Assembly: GCA_031292215.1 (NCBI GenBank)
Contig: JARLHO010000125.1
Location: forward strand, 48,408-112,407
Direction of reading: 5' to 3'
Origin: Syntrophobacteraceae bacterium
GTDB lineage: Bacteria > Desulfobacterota > Syntrophobacteria > Syntrophobacterales > Syntrophobacteraceae
DNA length: 64,000 nt
Within the stretch, counting starts at the first letter, position 1. Each line of letters begins with the position of its first letter. Below are positions 8,660 through 19,631 of the stretch, one piece after another. The notes beneath the pieces were generated by a model that had not been told where the DNA came from, did not search any database, and saw only the letters and a list, made by a program, of their open reading frames with translations. The translations under genes and the position numbers were made by a program.

Positions 8660-8818
8660 TTCACGCTTCACTGTCTTGGCCCCGCTCCCCGCTCCCCGCT
8701 CCCCGCTCCCCGCTCCCCGCTTCACGCTCCCCGCTCCACGCTCCACGCTCCACGCTCCACGCTCCACGCTCCACGCTCCACGCTCCACGCTCCACGCTTC
8801 ACGCTTCACTGTCTTGGC
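8660..8818. repeat. 7-bp tandem repeat array flanked by perfect 21-bp direct repeats
   Basis: Roughly 17 head-to-tail copies of a heptamer fill 8681-8797. The first copies are mostly CCGCTCC and the later copies ACGCTCC, so two variants are arranged in blocks. The array is bounded by two identical 21-bp copies that end in CACTGTCTTGGC, at 8660-8680 and 8798-8818. It fills the space between two convergent genes, and the right copy contains the stop codon of the M16 peptidase gene. Reading frames through it are repeat artefacts. Confidence 0.95.
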
Positions 8819-11484
8819 GCCGTCCTTACCGTCAGGGTATTTGCGAAAAGGTTGCGGGCAAGCTCTTGTATCTGTTTGGCGGTAACCGCCCGGACGAGAG
8901 CGGGATAGCGTTGGCTGTAGTCCCAGCCAAGCCCCAGCACCTCGTCTAGCGCCGCATCGGCAGCCTGGCTCTCCACCGTCTCGTCTTCAAACTTAAGCCC
9001 CACGACCAGGGCCTCTTTGGCCCTTTCCAATTCACTTGGCGACACGAGCTCGTCTTGTAGACGATTGAGATTTTTTCCGATAATCTGCTCCACTTTGGGC
9101 AGATTCGCCAACGTGGTCTGGGTGAGCACGCCGAAAAATCCGGCGTTTTCACCGTAAAACGGGAAAGTATCAACCGTATAGACAAGGTCTTCGCTGCCTC
9201 CTCTAAGCGAGTCGAACATCCTGCCCGAAAGCGAACCACCTCCCGAGAGCACCTCGTTTAGCACATCGAGTACGGGCCGCCTCGAGTCATTTACGCCAAG
9301 ACCGTTTGTGCCGACCAAAAGAGCCGAACTGCTCTTTTCATCCCGTATCTCCACGACGCGGTTTGCACTGAGCGGATGGGTCTCATTGGCAATGTTCGTC
9401 GTAACCGTTCTGCCGGTCCATTCTCCGAATTCCCGGTTCGCAAGCCTTACTGCCTCCTGCGGGTCCACATCGCCATAAATTGCCAGGACAGAGTGAGTAG
9501 GATTTACCATTTTATGATAGAAATCGATGATTTGTTTGCGAGTGAAAGCGCTTACCGAAGCTCGCGTTCCCAATTTGTAGTGTGCGTAGGGGGTCTTGTG
9601 GAAATAATTTCTCATAAACAGCCCGGTTACTTCATTTCGCCAGTTTTCATCACGGATTTTTATCGCGGTAAGTGTGTCGGCTTTCTGCTTTTCCACCTGG
9701 TCTTCGGGAAATACGGCGTTGCGCGCTATATCGGCGAGAAGACGCAATCCGGCCCCGTAGTCCTCCTTTAAGACCTCTATCGAAATATGGTAGCTGTTGT
9801 TGTCTGAAGAGGCGCCGATCTGGTCTCCGACATCCTCCACCTCTTGTAATAAGTCGATTTTTTTTACCGTCTTGGTCCCAGCAGTCAGAAGGGCGGCGGT
9901 AAAGGCAGATATCCCCGGATTTTTCCCATCTTCCATCGCCAGGCCGCCCTTGCCCCACAGTTGCAAAGTCACGATCGGCAGGTTCGCATTCCGCTTTATC
10001 AGCACCTTCAGCCCGTTGCCCATCGGGCTGAACCGAACCCGCCAAGTTTTGGCAACCGGACATTTGAGTGCCGAAACCATGTGCACAGGAGAAGAAGGAG
10101 GCTTTATTACCGCAACGGTCATGCGCTCGCGCACCAGGTAGCGCCTGGCCGCAGCCTGCACCTGCTTCGCTGTCACTGCGCCGATCTTTTGGACATACTC
10201 GTCGTCAAAGTAAGGATCTCCCGTGAGAAGATAGGAAGAAGCAAGCGAGGAGGCCATGGCCGCAACCGACTCTTTTTGGAAGATGTGCTGAGCAATGGCG
10301 GTCTTCCTGGCTTTCCCCAGCTCCGCCTCGCTGATTGGCGCCTCCTTTAGCCGCTCGATTTCATTTTCGATGCATTGGAGCGCCGAAGGCCACTGGGCTG
10401 CGGAAAGAGAGGCGGAGATAATGAACTGGCCGCGCACAAAACCCGGGGTCCAGTTGCCGGCCTCGATGCTAAACACTTTATTGTGCTCTTCTTTCATACT
10501 GCAATAAAGACGGCAGGTTTGGCCCTGCCCCATCACTTGGGCAAGAACATCCAGGGCGTAGAGGTCCTTGCCGTAGGCGTCAACCGATGGGAATCCGATC
10601 ATCGCCTCGGTCAGCCGGGTGATGGGGACCACCTTTTCCGCCCACCGGGGGCTTGTCTGCGGGGGTTCCGGAGCCACAACCACCGGGGCGCAGTTTCCCG
10701 AGGTAAATCCCCGGGTCTTTTCCGCGACAAACTGGAGAACCTGCCCGGCCGGGACATTGCCCGCAACAGCCACGATCATGTTCTGAGGCTGATAATAGCT
10801 GCGATAATAATCCAGAAGGGCATCCCGCCCCTGTTTTACAAAGACCTCGGGGTAGCCGATAACAGGATTTCGAACCGGGCTTTTCTGGTATGCCGTTTGG
10901 ACAAACAGGTTCCACAACGAGGTGGCAGGGCTGCTGTCGCGCATTTTCATTTCCTGTTCGATAACGTTTTTTTCCCTTGCGATATCTTTGGGGGCAATAA
11001 GATTTTCGCCTACCTTGGAGAGCAGGATGCCCAGAGCATCCCGCCAGTGAGCGGCCCCCGCATTGATGTAGAACACCGTCCGGTCATAGCTGGTGTAGGC
11101 GTTTGTCGATCCGCCTATCGCTTCTATGCGTTCCTTGGCCTGCTCTTCGGTAAACGAACGGGTAGAACCCGAGGCCACTATGTGCTCCAGATAATGAGAA
11201 AGACCACCCCTCATGTATTTGCCTTCCTCAACCGAGCCGGTCCGAACGAAAACCTGGGTGGAGACCACCCCGGATTCGGCCATGGGATGGACGAGCAAGG
11301 TCAATCCGTTTTTTAACACCACAAAAAGGTCGCCGGGCTTTGAGGCAATAGTTCGCGAAACCAATGGCGCCCACTGTGGCAGGAGGGCTGGACAGTGGCC
11401 GCCTTGGAACGAATATGCCCGGCAGGGGATCGCTACGCTTAAGGCTGCGGCCAGAAAACTTGCAAAAATGAACCTTTTTCGCAT
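8806..11484 (-). CDS. Secreted M16 (insulinase/pitrilysin) zinc peptidase, two-domain
   Basis: About 892 aa. An N-terminal signal peptide (MRKRFIFASFLAAALSVAIP) points to export. The inverted zinc motif HxxEH occurs as H-Y-L-E-H in GGLSHYLEHIVASG, and the distal metal Glu is in NVIEQEMKMR. A second M16 half begins near residue 510 (GLKVLIKRNANLPIVTLQLW) without a zinc motif, as usual for the inactive half. The start at 11484 follows an AAAGGA site and starts the signal peptide; an upstream in-frame start at 11706 would bury it. The gene ends inside the flanking repeat of the heptamer array. Function is presumably periplasmic peptide degradation. Confidence 0.9.
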   Translation of the reverse strand: MRKRFIFASFLAAALSVAIPCRAYSFQGGHCPALLPQWAPLVSRTIASKPGDLFVVLKNGLTLLVHPMAESGVVSTQVFVRTGSVEEGKYMRGGLSHYLEHIVASGSTRSFTEEQAKERIEAIGGSTNAYTSYDRTVFYINAGAAHWRDALGILLSKVGENLIAPKDIAREKNVIEQEMKMRDSSPATSLWNLFVQTAYQKSPVRNPVIGYPEVFVKQGRDALLDYYRSYYQPQNMIVAVAGNVPAGQVLQFVAEKTRGFTSGNCAPVVVAPEPPQTSPRWAEKVVPITRLTEAMIGFPSVDAYGKDLYALDVLAQVMGQGQTCRLYCSMKEEHNKVFSIEAGNWTPGFVRGQFIISASLSAAQWPSALQCIENEIERLKEAPISEAELGKARKTAIAQHIFQKESVAAMASSLASSYLLTGDPYFDDEYVQKIGAVTAKQVQAAARRYLVRERMTVAVIKPPSSPVHMVSALKCPVAKTWRVRFSPMGNGLKVLIKRNANLPIVTLQLWGKGGLAMEDGKNPGISAFTAALLTAGTKTVKKIDLLQEVEDVGDQIGASSDNNSYHISIEVLKEDYGAGLRLLADIARNAVFPEDQVEKQKADTLTAIKIRDENWRNEVTGLFMRNYFHKTPYAHYKLGTRASVSAFTRKQIIDFYHKMVNPTHSVLAIYGDVDPQEAVRLANREFGEWTGRTVTTNIANETHPLSANRVVEIRDEKSSSALLVGTNGLGVNDSRRPVLDVLNEVLSGGGSLSGRMFDSLRGGSEDLVYTVDTFPFYGENAGFFGVLTQTTLANLPKVEQIIGKNLNRLQDELVSPSELERAKEALVVGLKFEDETVESQAADAALDEVLGLGWDYSQRYPALVRAVTAKQIQELARNLFANTLTVRTAPRQ

Positions 11485-11817
11485 CAATTCATTCCTTTGG
11501 CCGATTTTTAAGTAAATCTCAAGAAAGGATCGGCTAATTGTAAATGCGAAGTCAATAGCCTCCGGTCGCGACAGGAAAACAAGCCGAAATAACTCCGGAT
11601 AATCAGAACCATACGGAACCGGCAATTCGTCCATGCCCGAAGTATGCCAGATAATGTTGACGGATTCATGCCAATTAATTTTAAAAGTAACAGGGGGGGA
11701 GGCCAATGTAGAACCTGGAAAAGCACTACCTGTAAAATTTGAGAATTGCGAGCAACGTAGCCATGGCGACCGACCGACCGGAATCGACGAAAAACCCGCC
11801 CCGGGGCCAGCTCCTGT
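11485..11817. other. Intergenic region without recognised gene
   Basis: About 330 bp between the peptidase and helicase genes, both on the minus strand. It should hold the peptidase promoter. No reading frame here has protein-like character or a good ribosome-binding site. Confidence 0.5.
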
Positions 11818-13266
11818 TTAACGCATTGCCTCCCGGGCCTCCGCCTGGCCGCCCAGCAAGAGGTCGGGGTGAACGCCATAGTTATAACTTCGCATGCGAA
11901 AATAATTGTCTAATATGCCGACTCTTGTATCGACATAATCATAGATGGTCAACCGGCTGTCTGCTGTTTCTCCATCCCGGGATATGTCTCGGATGGCGTT
12001 GGAAAGATTCTTTTGGAAGTATACCGGAACGGCTAGAAAAACCACATGAGACCTCAGCGTGCGCGAGCACTGAGCCATAGAGCCGGGAGAAACCAAAAGC
12101 ACCTGGGCCTGCGATGCTCCAGGACCCACACTGTTGCCGTTCCCCCCCTCTGCCATCCCGGAGTTGCCGGGACCTGCGCTCAACTGACTGTATGGAAACA
12201 CGGTTATTCCGCGTCGGCCAAGCTCGGCGCCAAGGGCTACCTCCTGGTCTTCGCCTCCCGAAAGAACAACGAGCGGCTTTTCGCCTTTGCCCAGTTCGGT
12301 TTCCACATCGTCTGCAATCTTGCTGTTTCTATCCGAGTCGACCATGAGTCCCTGTAGCATGGGCTGATAGTCGGCCCTGGAAGAGTAGGGATAATCGAAA
12401 TCGGTGCGCCGTGCTATGACAGTGCCCGGTATTATTCCCCGTCCTTCCCTGGCGTCTTTTTCGTCGATGGAATAGACCACCTCGCCAAGGTAGAAATGAA
12501 TGAGTTTCAAAAGACGGTCTTTTCGCTGGAGGGTGTTGGACAAACCCAGTATATAGCGGCAGTCGAAATTGGGAAGAAGATTGGTAAGGATCTTTGCAGG
12601 GGACCTCTGGGACTCGTCGAATATGATGTATCCTACCTTATCGAAAATCTTTCTCCAATGGCGCATGACCTCGCCTATATGGCCAATGGTAATCCATTTT
12701 CCGATCTCTTGGGTTCCACTGGAAAAAATTCCGACCTCAGAGGCCGGAACCTGCAGAAAACCTTCGATCTTTTTTAGCCAACCGTCAAAAAGGTCGGCTC
12801 TGGGCACTACGATGAGCGTGGGCTGGCGCCGCTGGGCGGCGGTATAAAGAGCGATTACCGTTTTGCCGCTCTTATGGCCCCCCACCAGGGTGGCGCAATC
12901 GTGTTCGAGTACGGCCTCGGCGGCCTCCTGCTGATAGCTTTTGAGTTCGCCGTGGAACTCAAGCTCTATCGGGTCGAAATGGCGCCTTCGGTCGACCAGG
13001 CGGTACGAAACCTGGTATCTTTTACACAGGTCGAGAAACTGATCGAGAAACCCCCTCGGAATCAGATAATTTCTGCCCTTTTGCTTAAAACAGCTAATCT
13101 GCGCGGGAATGTTTCCGAGCCACTCACCGCTATTGTGGCGCATCTCATACTCGGGATTGGTAAAAACAAGTCGCTCGTGCAACTTCTTTTCCATTATGGG
13201 AGGCAGCCCGTCAACAGGCACCTTGATCCATTCGGCGAGCAACACATTGATATTTTTCGTAAACAT
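11818..13266 (-). CDS. Diverged superfamily 2 DEAD/DEAH-like helicase
   Basis: A 482-aa protein with an SF2 helicase layout. The N-terminal region (LVFTNPEYE..., then YLIPRGFLDQFLDLC) resembles the accessory part found before helicases of the UvsW/TOTE-associated type. ELKSYQQEAAEAVLE is a Q-like motif; motif I is GGHKSGKT, motif Ia LIVVPRADL, motif II DESQ instead of DEAD/DEAH, and motif III SNT instead of SAT. The second RecA lobe is short and poorly conserved. A GGAGGG site precedes the ATG at 13266. It may translocate on nucleic acid, or have lost activity; it stands alone with no restriction or defence gene adjacent. Confidence 0.7.
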   Translation of the reverse strand: MFTKNINVLLAEWIKVPVDGLPPIMEKKLHERLVFTNPEYEMRHNSGEWLGNIPAQISCFKQKGRNYLIPRGFLDQFLDLCKRYQVSYRLVDRRRHFDPIELEFHGELKSYQQEAAEAVLEHDCATLVGGHKSGKTVIALYTAAQRRQPTLIVVPRADLFDGWLKKIEGFLQVPASEVGIFSSGTQEIGKWITIGHIGEVMRHWRKIFDKVGYIIFDESQRSPAKILTNLLPNFDCRYILGLSNTLQRKDRLLKLIHFYLGEVVYSIDEKDAREGRGIIPGTVIARRTDFDYPYSSRADYQPMLQGLMVDSDRNSKIADDVETELGKGEKPLVVLSGGEDQEVALGAELGRRGITVFPYSQLSAGPGNSGMAEGGNGNSVGPGASQAQVLLVSPGSMAQCSRTLRSHVVFLAVPVYFQKNLSNAIRDISRDGETADSRLTIYDYVDTRVGILDNYFRMRSYNYGVHPDLLLGGQAEAREAMR

Positions 13267-13612
13267 CTTATAAACCCTCCGCCCGGCCCTCAACCCCACG
13301 AGCAACCGCTCCTGGACAGGAGCAAACTGAAAGCATAGGGCCAAGTGCCGGATATCAGGCGCTCACTGCCATTATCCGACCCTCCCCGTACCCGGAAGCC
13401 GCCAATGGGACTGAACGCCGGAGAGGCAAAAATGGCGCCCCAGCGCAGGCCAATAATATCTCGCCGCATACCGGCCGTTTGGTTCTCGGTGAGCGTAATA
13501 TTCGAAATGTAGTTACTTTTCGCAATGTGGGACGATTAATAGCAACTGTTTCGCACACTCTGCGCAAAGTGGTATAACGATTTAACTTATTCCCCAAAAG
13601 GAGGAGCGTTCA
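13267..13612. other. Divergent intergenic region
   Basis: About 345 bp between divergent genes. A TATAAC at 13573-13578 preceded 18 bp upstream by TTTCGC is a weak promoter candidate for the small plus-strand gene. No further gene is visible. Confidence 0.4.
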
Positions 13613-13918
13613 GTGAAAGATAAAACCCCGCAGCTATCGATTATAGAACAACTTGCCCGCGAATACGACGAAAAATATCGAAACCTTGAAAAACTTATTG
13701 CACAAAGCGCCCCCGAAGATATACCGCCTCAGTTGGCGGCGCTGGCCGAACAGGCGTCGAACTGTTTTCGCTCCGCTCAAATGGATTTGTTCTCACTGCC
13801 CGAGATATTGGCAAGCGATACAAGGGATTTCCCCGCCATGACCGCGCTTTTCCGCTCTTTTGACGAGCTGCGCATTCTTTTCCATTTTCTCTACGAACAC
13901 TACCTGCCGCGGAGCTGA
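13613..13918 (+). CDS. Hypothetical protein, 101 aa
   Basis: I do not recognise a family. It begins with GTG seven bases after a strong AGGAGG site, and codon use is like that of neighbouring genes, so it is probably expressed. The protein is helical in character, rich in Leu, Ala, Glu and Phe, and has no signal peptide or membrane segment. It stands alone, divergent from the helicase gene and convergent with ahcY, with stable hairpins after its stop codon. Confidence 0.6.
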   Translation: MKDKTPQLSIIEQLAREYDEKYRNLEKLIAQSAPEDIPPQLAALAEQASNCFRSAQMDLFSLPEILASDTRDFPAMTALFRSFDELRILFHFLYEHYLPRS

Positions 13919-13931
13919 ATGCAAAGCGCTC

Positions 13932-14035
13932 GTCCCGTGGTCCCCCCGGATCACGGGACTTTACCGCATAAGACTCCCCCGGCCGGCCGGGAGGCCTTTG
14001 CACAAAAGGCCTCCCGGCCAAACCCGGTGGGAGTC
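13932..14035. terminator. Two hairpins in the convergent gap before ahcY end
   Basis: First, GTCCCGTG (13933-13940) pairs with CACGGGAC and is followed by a short T-run. Second, a perfect 15-bp inverted repeat (13985-13999 with 14005-14019, five-base loop) is extended by outer pairing of GACTCCC with GGGAGTC. Neither has a long T-run, but position between convergent genes suggests bidirectional termination. Confidence 0.55.
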
Positions 14036-14110
14036 GCAGACGATTTCAAACTAGACTTAGTAGCAAGACCGGATGATCTGACAGCAAAACAAAGAGTCTT
14101 TCCCCGAGCA

Positions 14111-15367
<1,257 letters not shown>

Positions 15368-15448
15368 TCACACTCTCCGTTAACCAGTCCATAGAAGCAA
15401 CCCCAGGAGCGCATCGCGTAAATCCTGAAGCCAGGTGTGTTATTGCCT

Positions 15449-16645
15449 TTAGCATTTACACGTACTGCCGATCCGGCTAAGGCCCGCTCTTTCCCTGAGT
15501 GCGTCGACCATATCGGTCTTTTCCCAGGTAAAATCCGGATCGGTCCTTCCGAAATGGCCCCCGCACGCGGTTTTTCTAAATATCGGCCTTTGGAGTTTCA
15601 AATACTTTATCATGTTGACAGGCTTAAAGCTGAAAAGTTCGAGAACCAGTTCCTGGATCTTCTCATCGGGAATGCACCCGGTGCCGAAAGTATCGATCAT
15701 CAAAGAAACCGGCTCGGCAATGCCGATGCTGTAGGCGACCTGCACCTCGACCCGATCGGCAAGCTCGGCGGCAACGATGTTTTTGGCCGCATATCTGGCC
15801 ATATACGATGCCGTACGGTCCACTTTGGAAGGATCCTTTCCCGAAAAGCCCCCGCCTCCGTGGCTGCCCTGGCCGCCGTAGGTGTCGGCGATGATCTTTC
15901 TGCCCGTAAGGCCGCAATCGCCAAGAGGTCCGCCGATTACAAACCGCCCGGTAGTGTTTATGTGGAATTTGGTCTTCGAATCGATCAGCGCTTCCGGAAT
16001 TACTTTCTTTATTACTTCCTCTCTTATCGCCTCGCACAGCCTTTCGTGGCTGACATCAGGCGAGTGTTGAGCGGCAACGACCACCGTGTCCACCCGCTTT
16101 GGCTTGTGGTCGAGATATTCGATCGTTACCTGGCTTTTGCCGTCAGGGCGAAGAAAATCCACCACGCCATTTTTGCGCAGCTCGGCCAACTTCCTCGAAA
16201 TCCGGTGAGCGTAATAGATTGGCATAGGCATGAAAACCGGGGTCTCATTGCAGGCGAAGCCGAACATAAGTCCCTGGTCCCCGGCCCCCTGTTCCTCAAA
16301 TAATCCCTCGCCGGCATTAACACCCATTGCAATATCGGTCGACTGCTTATCGATGCTGCTGATAACCGCGCAGGTTTCCCAATCGAACCCCATGGAGGAA
16401 TCGTTGTAGCCGATATCTTTAATCGTATCCCTGACAATGCGCGGGATATCCACATAAGTGGAGGTGGTGATCTCGCCGGCTACAAAAGCGAGCCCGGTGG
16501 TGACAAGAGTCTCGCAAGCCACTCGCGCTGTCTTGTCTTCAGTTACGATCGCATCGAGCACGGCATCCGAAATTTGGTCGGCCACCTTGTCCGGATGTCC
16601 CTCCGTTACGGATTCGGAAGTAAATAGATAACTCCTCATCGACAT
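15449..16645 (-). CDS. metK: S-adenosylmethionine synthase MetK
   Basis: Makes SAM from methionine and ATP. 398 aa, slightly longer than E. coli MetK. Motifs are all present: [20 protein letters not shown] near the N terminus, the [12 protein letters not shown] hexa-motif, and GGGAFSGKD-type P-loop as [15 protein letters not shown], plus [10 protein letters not shown]. An AAGGAG site is ten bases before the ATG. It is placed between panD and ahcY, with 66 bp and 81 bp gaps. Confidence 0.97.
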   Translation of the reverse strand: MSMRSYLFTSESVTEGHPDKVADQISDAVLDAIVTEDKTARVACETLVTTGLAFVAGEITTSTYVDIPRIVRDTIKDIGYNDSSMGFDWETCAVISSIDKQSTDIAMGVNAGEGLFEEQGAGDQGLMFGFACNETPVFMPMPIYYAHRISRKLAELRKNGVVDFLRPDGKSQVTIEYLDHKPKRVDTVVVAAQHSPDVSHERLCEAIREEVIKKVIPEALIDSKTKFHINTTGRFVIGGPLGDCGLTGRKIIADTYGGQGSHGGGGFSGKDPSKVDRTASYMARYAAKNIVAAELADRVEVQVAYSIGIAEPVSLMIDTFGTGCIPDEKIQELVLELFSFKPVNMIKYLKLQRPIFRKTACGGHFGRTDPDFTWEKTDMVDALRERAGLSRIGSTCKC

Positions 16646-16711
16646 CTGTAAATATCTCCTTGAAGTATGGTAGGCAAAGAAATTCCCGACGGGGAGGACG
16701 TATTGATCAAC

Positions 16712-17095
16712 TCACCCTACCACCGCCAGACCTGTTGGGGCCTTCTCGACGCACTTCCGATTCCTGGAGTCCACAAGCACTACCACAGGTTTGTGGCCAG
16801 CTATTTCGGAATGCTCGAAATTGGCATAAGTAGCGATAATTATAAGATCGCCCGAGGCCCCCATCCGGGCCGCCGCCCCGTTGAGACAGATATCCCCCTG
16901 CCCCGCCGGACCGGCGATTGCGTACGTGTCAAACCGCGCCCCGTTGTTGACGTTATAGACCTTTATCTGCTCGTAAGGCAAGATATCCGCCGCCTCCATG
17001 AGGTCAGCGTCTATCGTCAGGCTGCCTTGATAGTTGAGATTCGCGTCGGTTATGCACGCACGATGGATTTTAGACTTTAGCAGCGTCCTTTGCAT
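16712..17095 (-). CDS. panD: Aspartate 1-decarboxylase PanD
   Basis: A pyruvoyl-dependent enzyme making beta-alanine for pantothenate and CoA. 127 aa, full length. The self-cleavage site Gly24-Ser25 lies in YQGSLTID; Ser25 becomes the pyruvoyl group. Tyr-58-region (RFDTYAI) and NGAAAR are conserved. A GGGAGAAGG ribosome-binding site precedes the ATG. It is the first gene of the likely panD-metK-ahcY transcript. Confidence 0.96.
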   Translation of the reverse strand: MQRTLLKSKIHRACITDANLNYQGSLTIDADLMEAADILPYEQIKVYNVNNGARFDTYAIAGPAGQGDICLNGAAARMGASGDLIIIATYANFEHSEIAGHKPVVVLVDSRNRKCVEKAPTGLAVVG

Positions 17096-17117
17096 GGCCC
17101 TTCTCCCGGCAAATTTA

Positions 17118-17130
17118 GTTTACTGTAAAC
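17118..17130. promoter_or_regulatory. 13-bp palindrome upstream of panD
   Basis: GTTTACTGTAAAC is a perfect palindrome around a central base, 23 bp before the panD start codon. It could be an operator. No regulator is assigned. Confidence 0.35.
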
Positions 17131-17505
17131 TTGAGCAGGTAGAGACCCGGAACAGGAGTTGGCCTCAAAGCCCGATGACCGGCGATCGGCGCGCCGGCGC
17201 CGTGAGGTTTGCCACTTTAGCATTTTTTTCCAACTTTTTCTGCGCCTGCTGCATCTCGCCAAGCTCACTGATGATGCGCATGTTGCTTCTTCGCTCGTAA
17301 AATTCCCCGAAAAACCGCCCACCGCGCGCTCCGAAGAACGCAGGGGACATCTGGCATTGTCCCGGTCTCCAAGAGGAGATGCGGGCAATTCAATATTGAA
17401 ATCTACAAAAAAAATCGGCCTCAGTCAAGTTCTATCCGGCGCTTGGCCCGGCGCCCGGGACCATTCCCGGTTACGGGATGCCCGCCCCCCCCCCCCCCGC
17501 ACGGG

Positions 17506-17726
17506 GTGCTTACAATTACCCACACATACGCCCACTTACCACTTAGCGGAGACTCCCAAGAAGGGGCTTGGCCCGATCGCCCCCCTTTTTTGCAAAGGGG
17601 GGTTGGGGGGATTTACTCTCCAGCCGCTTGCAATGACGCGCATGGACCGGCTGGGCTCGCTCGCCCCCCTTATTTGCAACTTTGCAAAGGGAGAGAGGTG
17701 AGAGCATGTGTGGGTAATTGTGAGCA
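17506..17726. mobile_element. MITE-like element with terminal inverted repeats
   Basis: The left end reads GTGCTTACAATTACCCACAC and the right end is its near-perfect inverse, so the element of about 220 bp has inverted termini. The interior holds CTTAGCGGAGACTC, GGGGCTTGG and a G/C-run hairpin around CCCCCCTTTTTTGC AAAGGGGGG. Interior and terminal pieces recur at 19.6 kb and 63.8 kb. It encodes no protein. Just left of it is a long C-run (17481-17497). The rest of the 17096-17836 gap holds the panD promoter region and nothing else that I recognise. Confidence 0.75.
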
Positions 17727-17836
17727 CGGGGCGGGAGATTTTTTTCCTTCCAACCACCCCCTTATCATTTTATACTTCCCCTTCGCCCCGACTCGGGAAA
17801 ATATTGTCACCAACGCTCCACCGAAAGGATTCGACT

Positions 17837-19591
17837 TTGAACGGTGTCTACCAAAGGCAGCTCAGGCTCGTTCTTCCCTACCGCAACAAGATTTTGCTCG
17901 CAATGCTTTTCATGGCCCTTGCGGCAGGCTGCGCCACAGCAAGCCTCTATCTCATCAAACCCGTTTTCAATGGACTCATCGTCGATAAAAACAAGCAGAT
18001 GCTCGACCTGCTCTGTATCGCCATACTCATCGTATACGCGGTAAAGGGCGCATGTCTTTGCGGCAACGCCTACCTTATGAACTACGTCAGCCAGAAGATT
18101 ATAACGGTTCTGCGAGGAGACGTTTACAACCATATACAGCACCTGCCCGTTCCACTTCTGGACAAAATGGAAACCGGAAACCTCATGTCCCGCGTCACCG
18201 GAGACGTCGGCGCACTCCAGAGCACGCTTTCTTCATCGGTTACCGGGTTGGTGAAGGAATCCTTCTCCTTTATCGGCTGTATAGCCATCATGTTTTACAT
18301 GGATTGGCGACTGGCAGCCGTGTCGATGGCGATCGTGCCCATCGCATTTCTACCGATTTTTAAAGTCGGCAAAACGCTAAGAAAGATAAGCGCGAGAACC
18401 CAGCAGGCCACGGCCGACATCTCGGTCATAATGCACGAGACAATAGGTGGAAACCGAATTGTTAAGGCTTTCGGGATGGAAGACCATGAGGAGGCCAGAT
18501 TTCGCGGCGAAAATGAAAAACTTCTGGGCTTCGCGATGAAATCGGTGCTCGTAAGCTCGGTAAACAGCGCGGCGATGGAGTTTCTGGGAGGAATTGGCAT
18601 CGTGGCCATCATGCTTTATGGAGGCTACCGGATTATTGACGGGCAGATGAGCGGAGGCAGCCTTTTTGCCTTCCTTGCGGCCCTGGTAAGCCTCTATACT
18701 CCCGTAAAACGGCTCGCCTCCTATTATTCTTCCATCCAGCAGGGGCTGGCCGCAGCCGAGAGGGTCTACGACATCCTCGATCAGCCCGTCGAAGTAGTCG
18801 AGCAACCCGGCGCAAAGCCCCTTGGGCCCCTAAGGAATTGTATAGAATTTAAAAACGTCTCCTTTGGCTACGCGGAAAAACCGGTCCTCTCGGACATAAA
18901 CTTCCGGGTCGAGGCCGGACAGGTTATGGCCCTTGTCGGCATGAGCGGGGCGGGCAAAACCACCCTCGTAAACCTCATCCCCAGGTTCTATGAAGTCACG
19001 GCCGGAGAGATCCTCATTGACGGAACCGATATCCGGGACGCATCTCTTTTATCGCTTCGCTCGCAAATCTCGGTTGTCACCCAGCAGTCCATTCTTTTTA
19101 ACGACACGTTCAGAAACAATATCGCCTACGGCGACATTGGCAAAAGCGAGGAGCAAATAATCGCGGCGGCAAAGGCCGCCAATGCCTACGATTTCATAAT
19201 GAAGCTGCCAAAGCAATTCGACACTATGGTCGGAGAGCAGGGAGTGAGGCTTTCCGGGGGAGAACGCCAAAGGGTTTGTATAGCCCGCGCCCTTTTAAAG
19301 GACTCCCCGATCCTCATCCTCGATGAAGCGACTTCCTCGCTTGACAGCGACTCCGAACTCGAAGTCCAAAAAGCTCTCGAAAACCTCATGGCCGGCAGAA
19401 CAACGCTTGTCATCGCCCACCGCCTTTCCACCGTCCAGAATGCCGACTGCATCCTGGCCATGGCTGAGGGCAGGATCGTGGAGATGGGCCGCCACCAGGA
19501 GTTGATCGCTTTTGACGGCGAATACCGCAGGCTATACCAGTTGCAATTCCACCAGGTCTCAAGGGAGCGCCACCCGCCGCTTGGCGCCTGA
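17837..19591 (+). CDS. msbA: Lipid A/lipid ABC exporter MsbA-like
   Basis: A half-size ABC exporter of 584 aa: an N-terminal transmembrane domain (about residues 1-320, six helices) and a C-terminal ATPase. Walker A is GMSGAGKTT, the signature is RLSGGERQRV, Walker B ILILDEATSSLD, and the switch His is in VIAHRLSTVQ. It likely flips lipid A-core or a related lipid across the inner membrane. I chose the TTG at 17837, seven bases after AAAGGA, because it gives the family's usual N terminus; the in-frame ATG at 17708 lies inside the MITE-like element end. The nearby glycosyltransferases suit a lipopolysaccharide context. Confidence 0.9.
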   Translation: MNGVYQRQLRLVLPYRNKILLAMLFMALAAGCATASLYLIKPVFNGLIVDKNKQMLDLLCIAILIVYAVKGACLCGNAYLMNYVSQKIITVLRGDVYNHIQHLPVPLLDKMETGNLMSRVTGDVGALQSTLSSSVTGLVKESFSFIGCIAIMFYMDWRLAAVSMAIVPIAFLPIFKVGKTLRKISARTQQATADISVIMHETIGGNRIVKAFGMEDHEEARFRGENEKLLGFAMKSVLVSSVNSAAMEFLGGIGIVAIMLYGGYRIIDGQMSGGSLFAFLAALVSLYTPVKRLASYYSSIQQGLAAAERVYDILDQPVEVVEQPGAKPLGPLRNCIEFKNVSFGYAEKPVLSDINFRVEAGQVMALVGMSGAGKTTLVNLIPRFYEVTAGEILIDGTDIRDASLLSLRSQISVVTQQSILFNDTFRNNIAYGDIGKSEEQIIAAAKAANAYDFIMKLPKQFDTMVGEQGVRLSGGERQRVCIARALLKDSPILILDEATSSLDSDSELEVQKALENLMAGRTTLVIAHRLSTVQNADCILAMAEGRIVEMGRHQELIAFDGEYRRLYQLQFHQVSRERHPPLGA

Positions 19592-19598
19592 AAAATTA

Positions 19599-19631
19599 AA
19601 AAAGGGGCGTGGCTTAATCGCTCCCCTTTTT
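19599..19631 (+). terminator. Terminator after msbA
   Basis: AAAAAGGGG pairs with CCCCTTTTT directly after the msbA stop, ending in a five-T run. The hairpin is also the first unit of the dispersed repeat, so the repeat may have supplied the terminator. Confidence 0.65.

Noticed and set aside
8681..8797. Possible CRISPR array
   Set aside because: Units are 7 bp and contiguous, without spacers or cas genes.
8501..8908. Reading frames with repeated APRSTLH words
   Set aside because: They are translations of the heptamer tandem array, not genes.
11485..11706. Longer N terminus for the M16 peptidase
   Set aside because: It would place 74 residues before a clear signal peptide that has its own ribosome-binding site.
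11508..11879. Minus-strand frame of 123 codons between peptidase and helicase
   Set aside because: Overlaps the helicase end in another frame and lacks a ribosome-binding site and any family pattern.
15368..15448. SAH or SAM riboswitch between metK and ahcY
   Set aside because: I compared the region with the known consensus segments and saw no match.
17165..17350. Small minus-strand frame of about 61 codons upstream of panD
   Set aside because: No clear ribosome-binding site, no family and no conserved pattern; possibly real but not supported.
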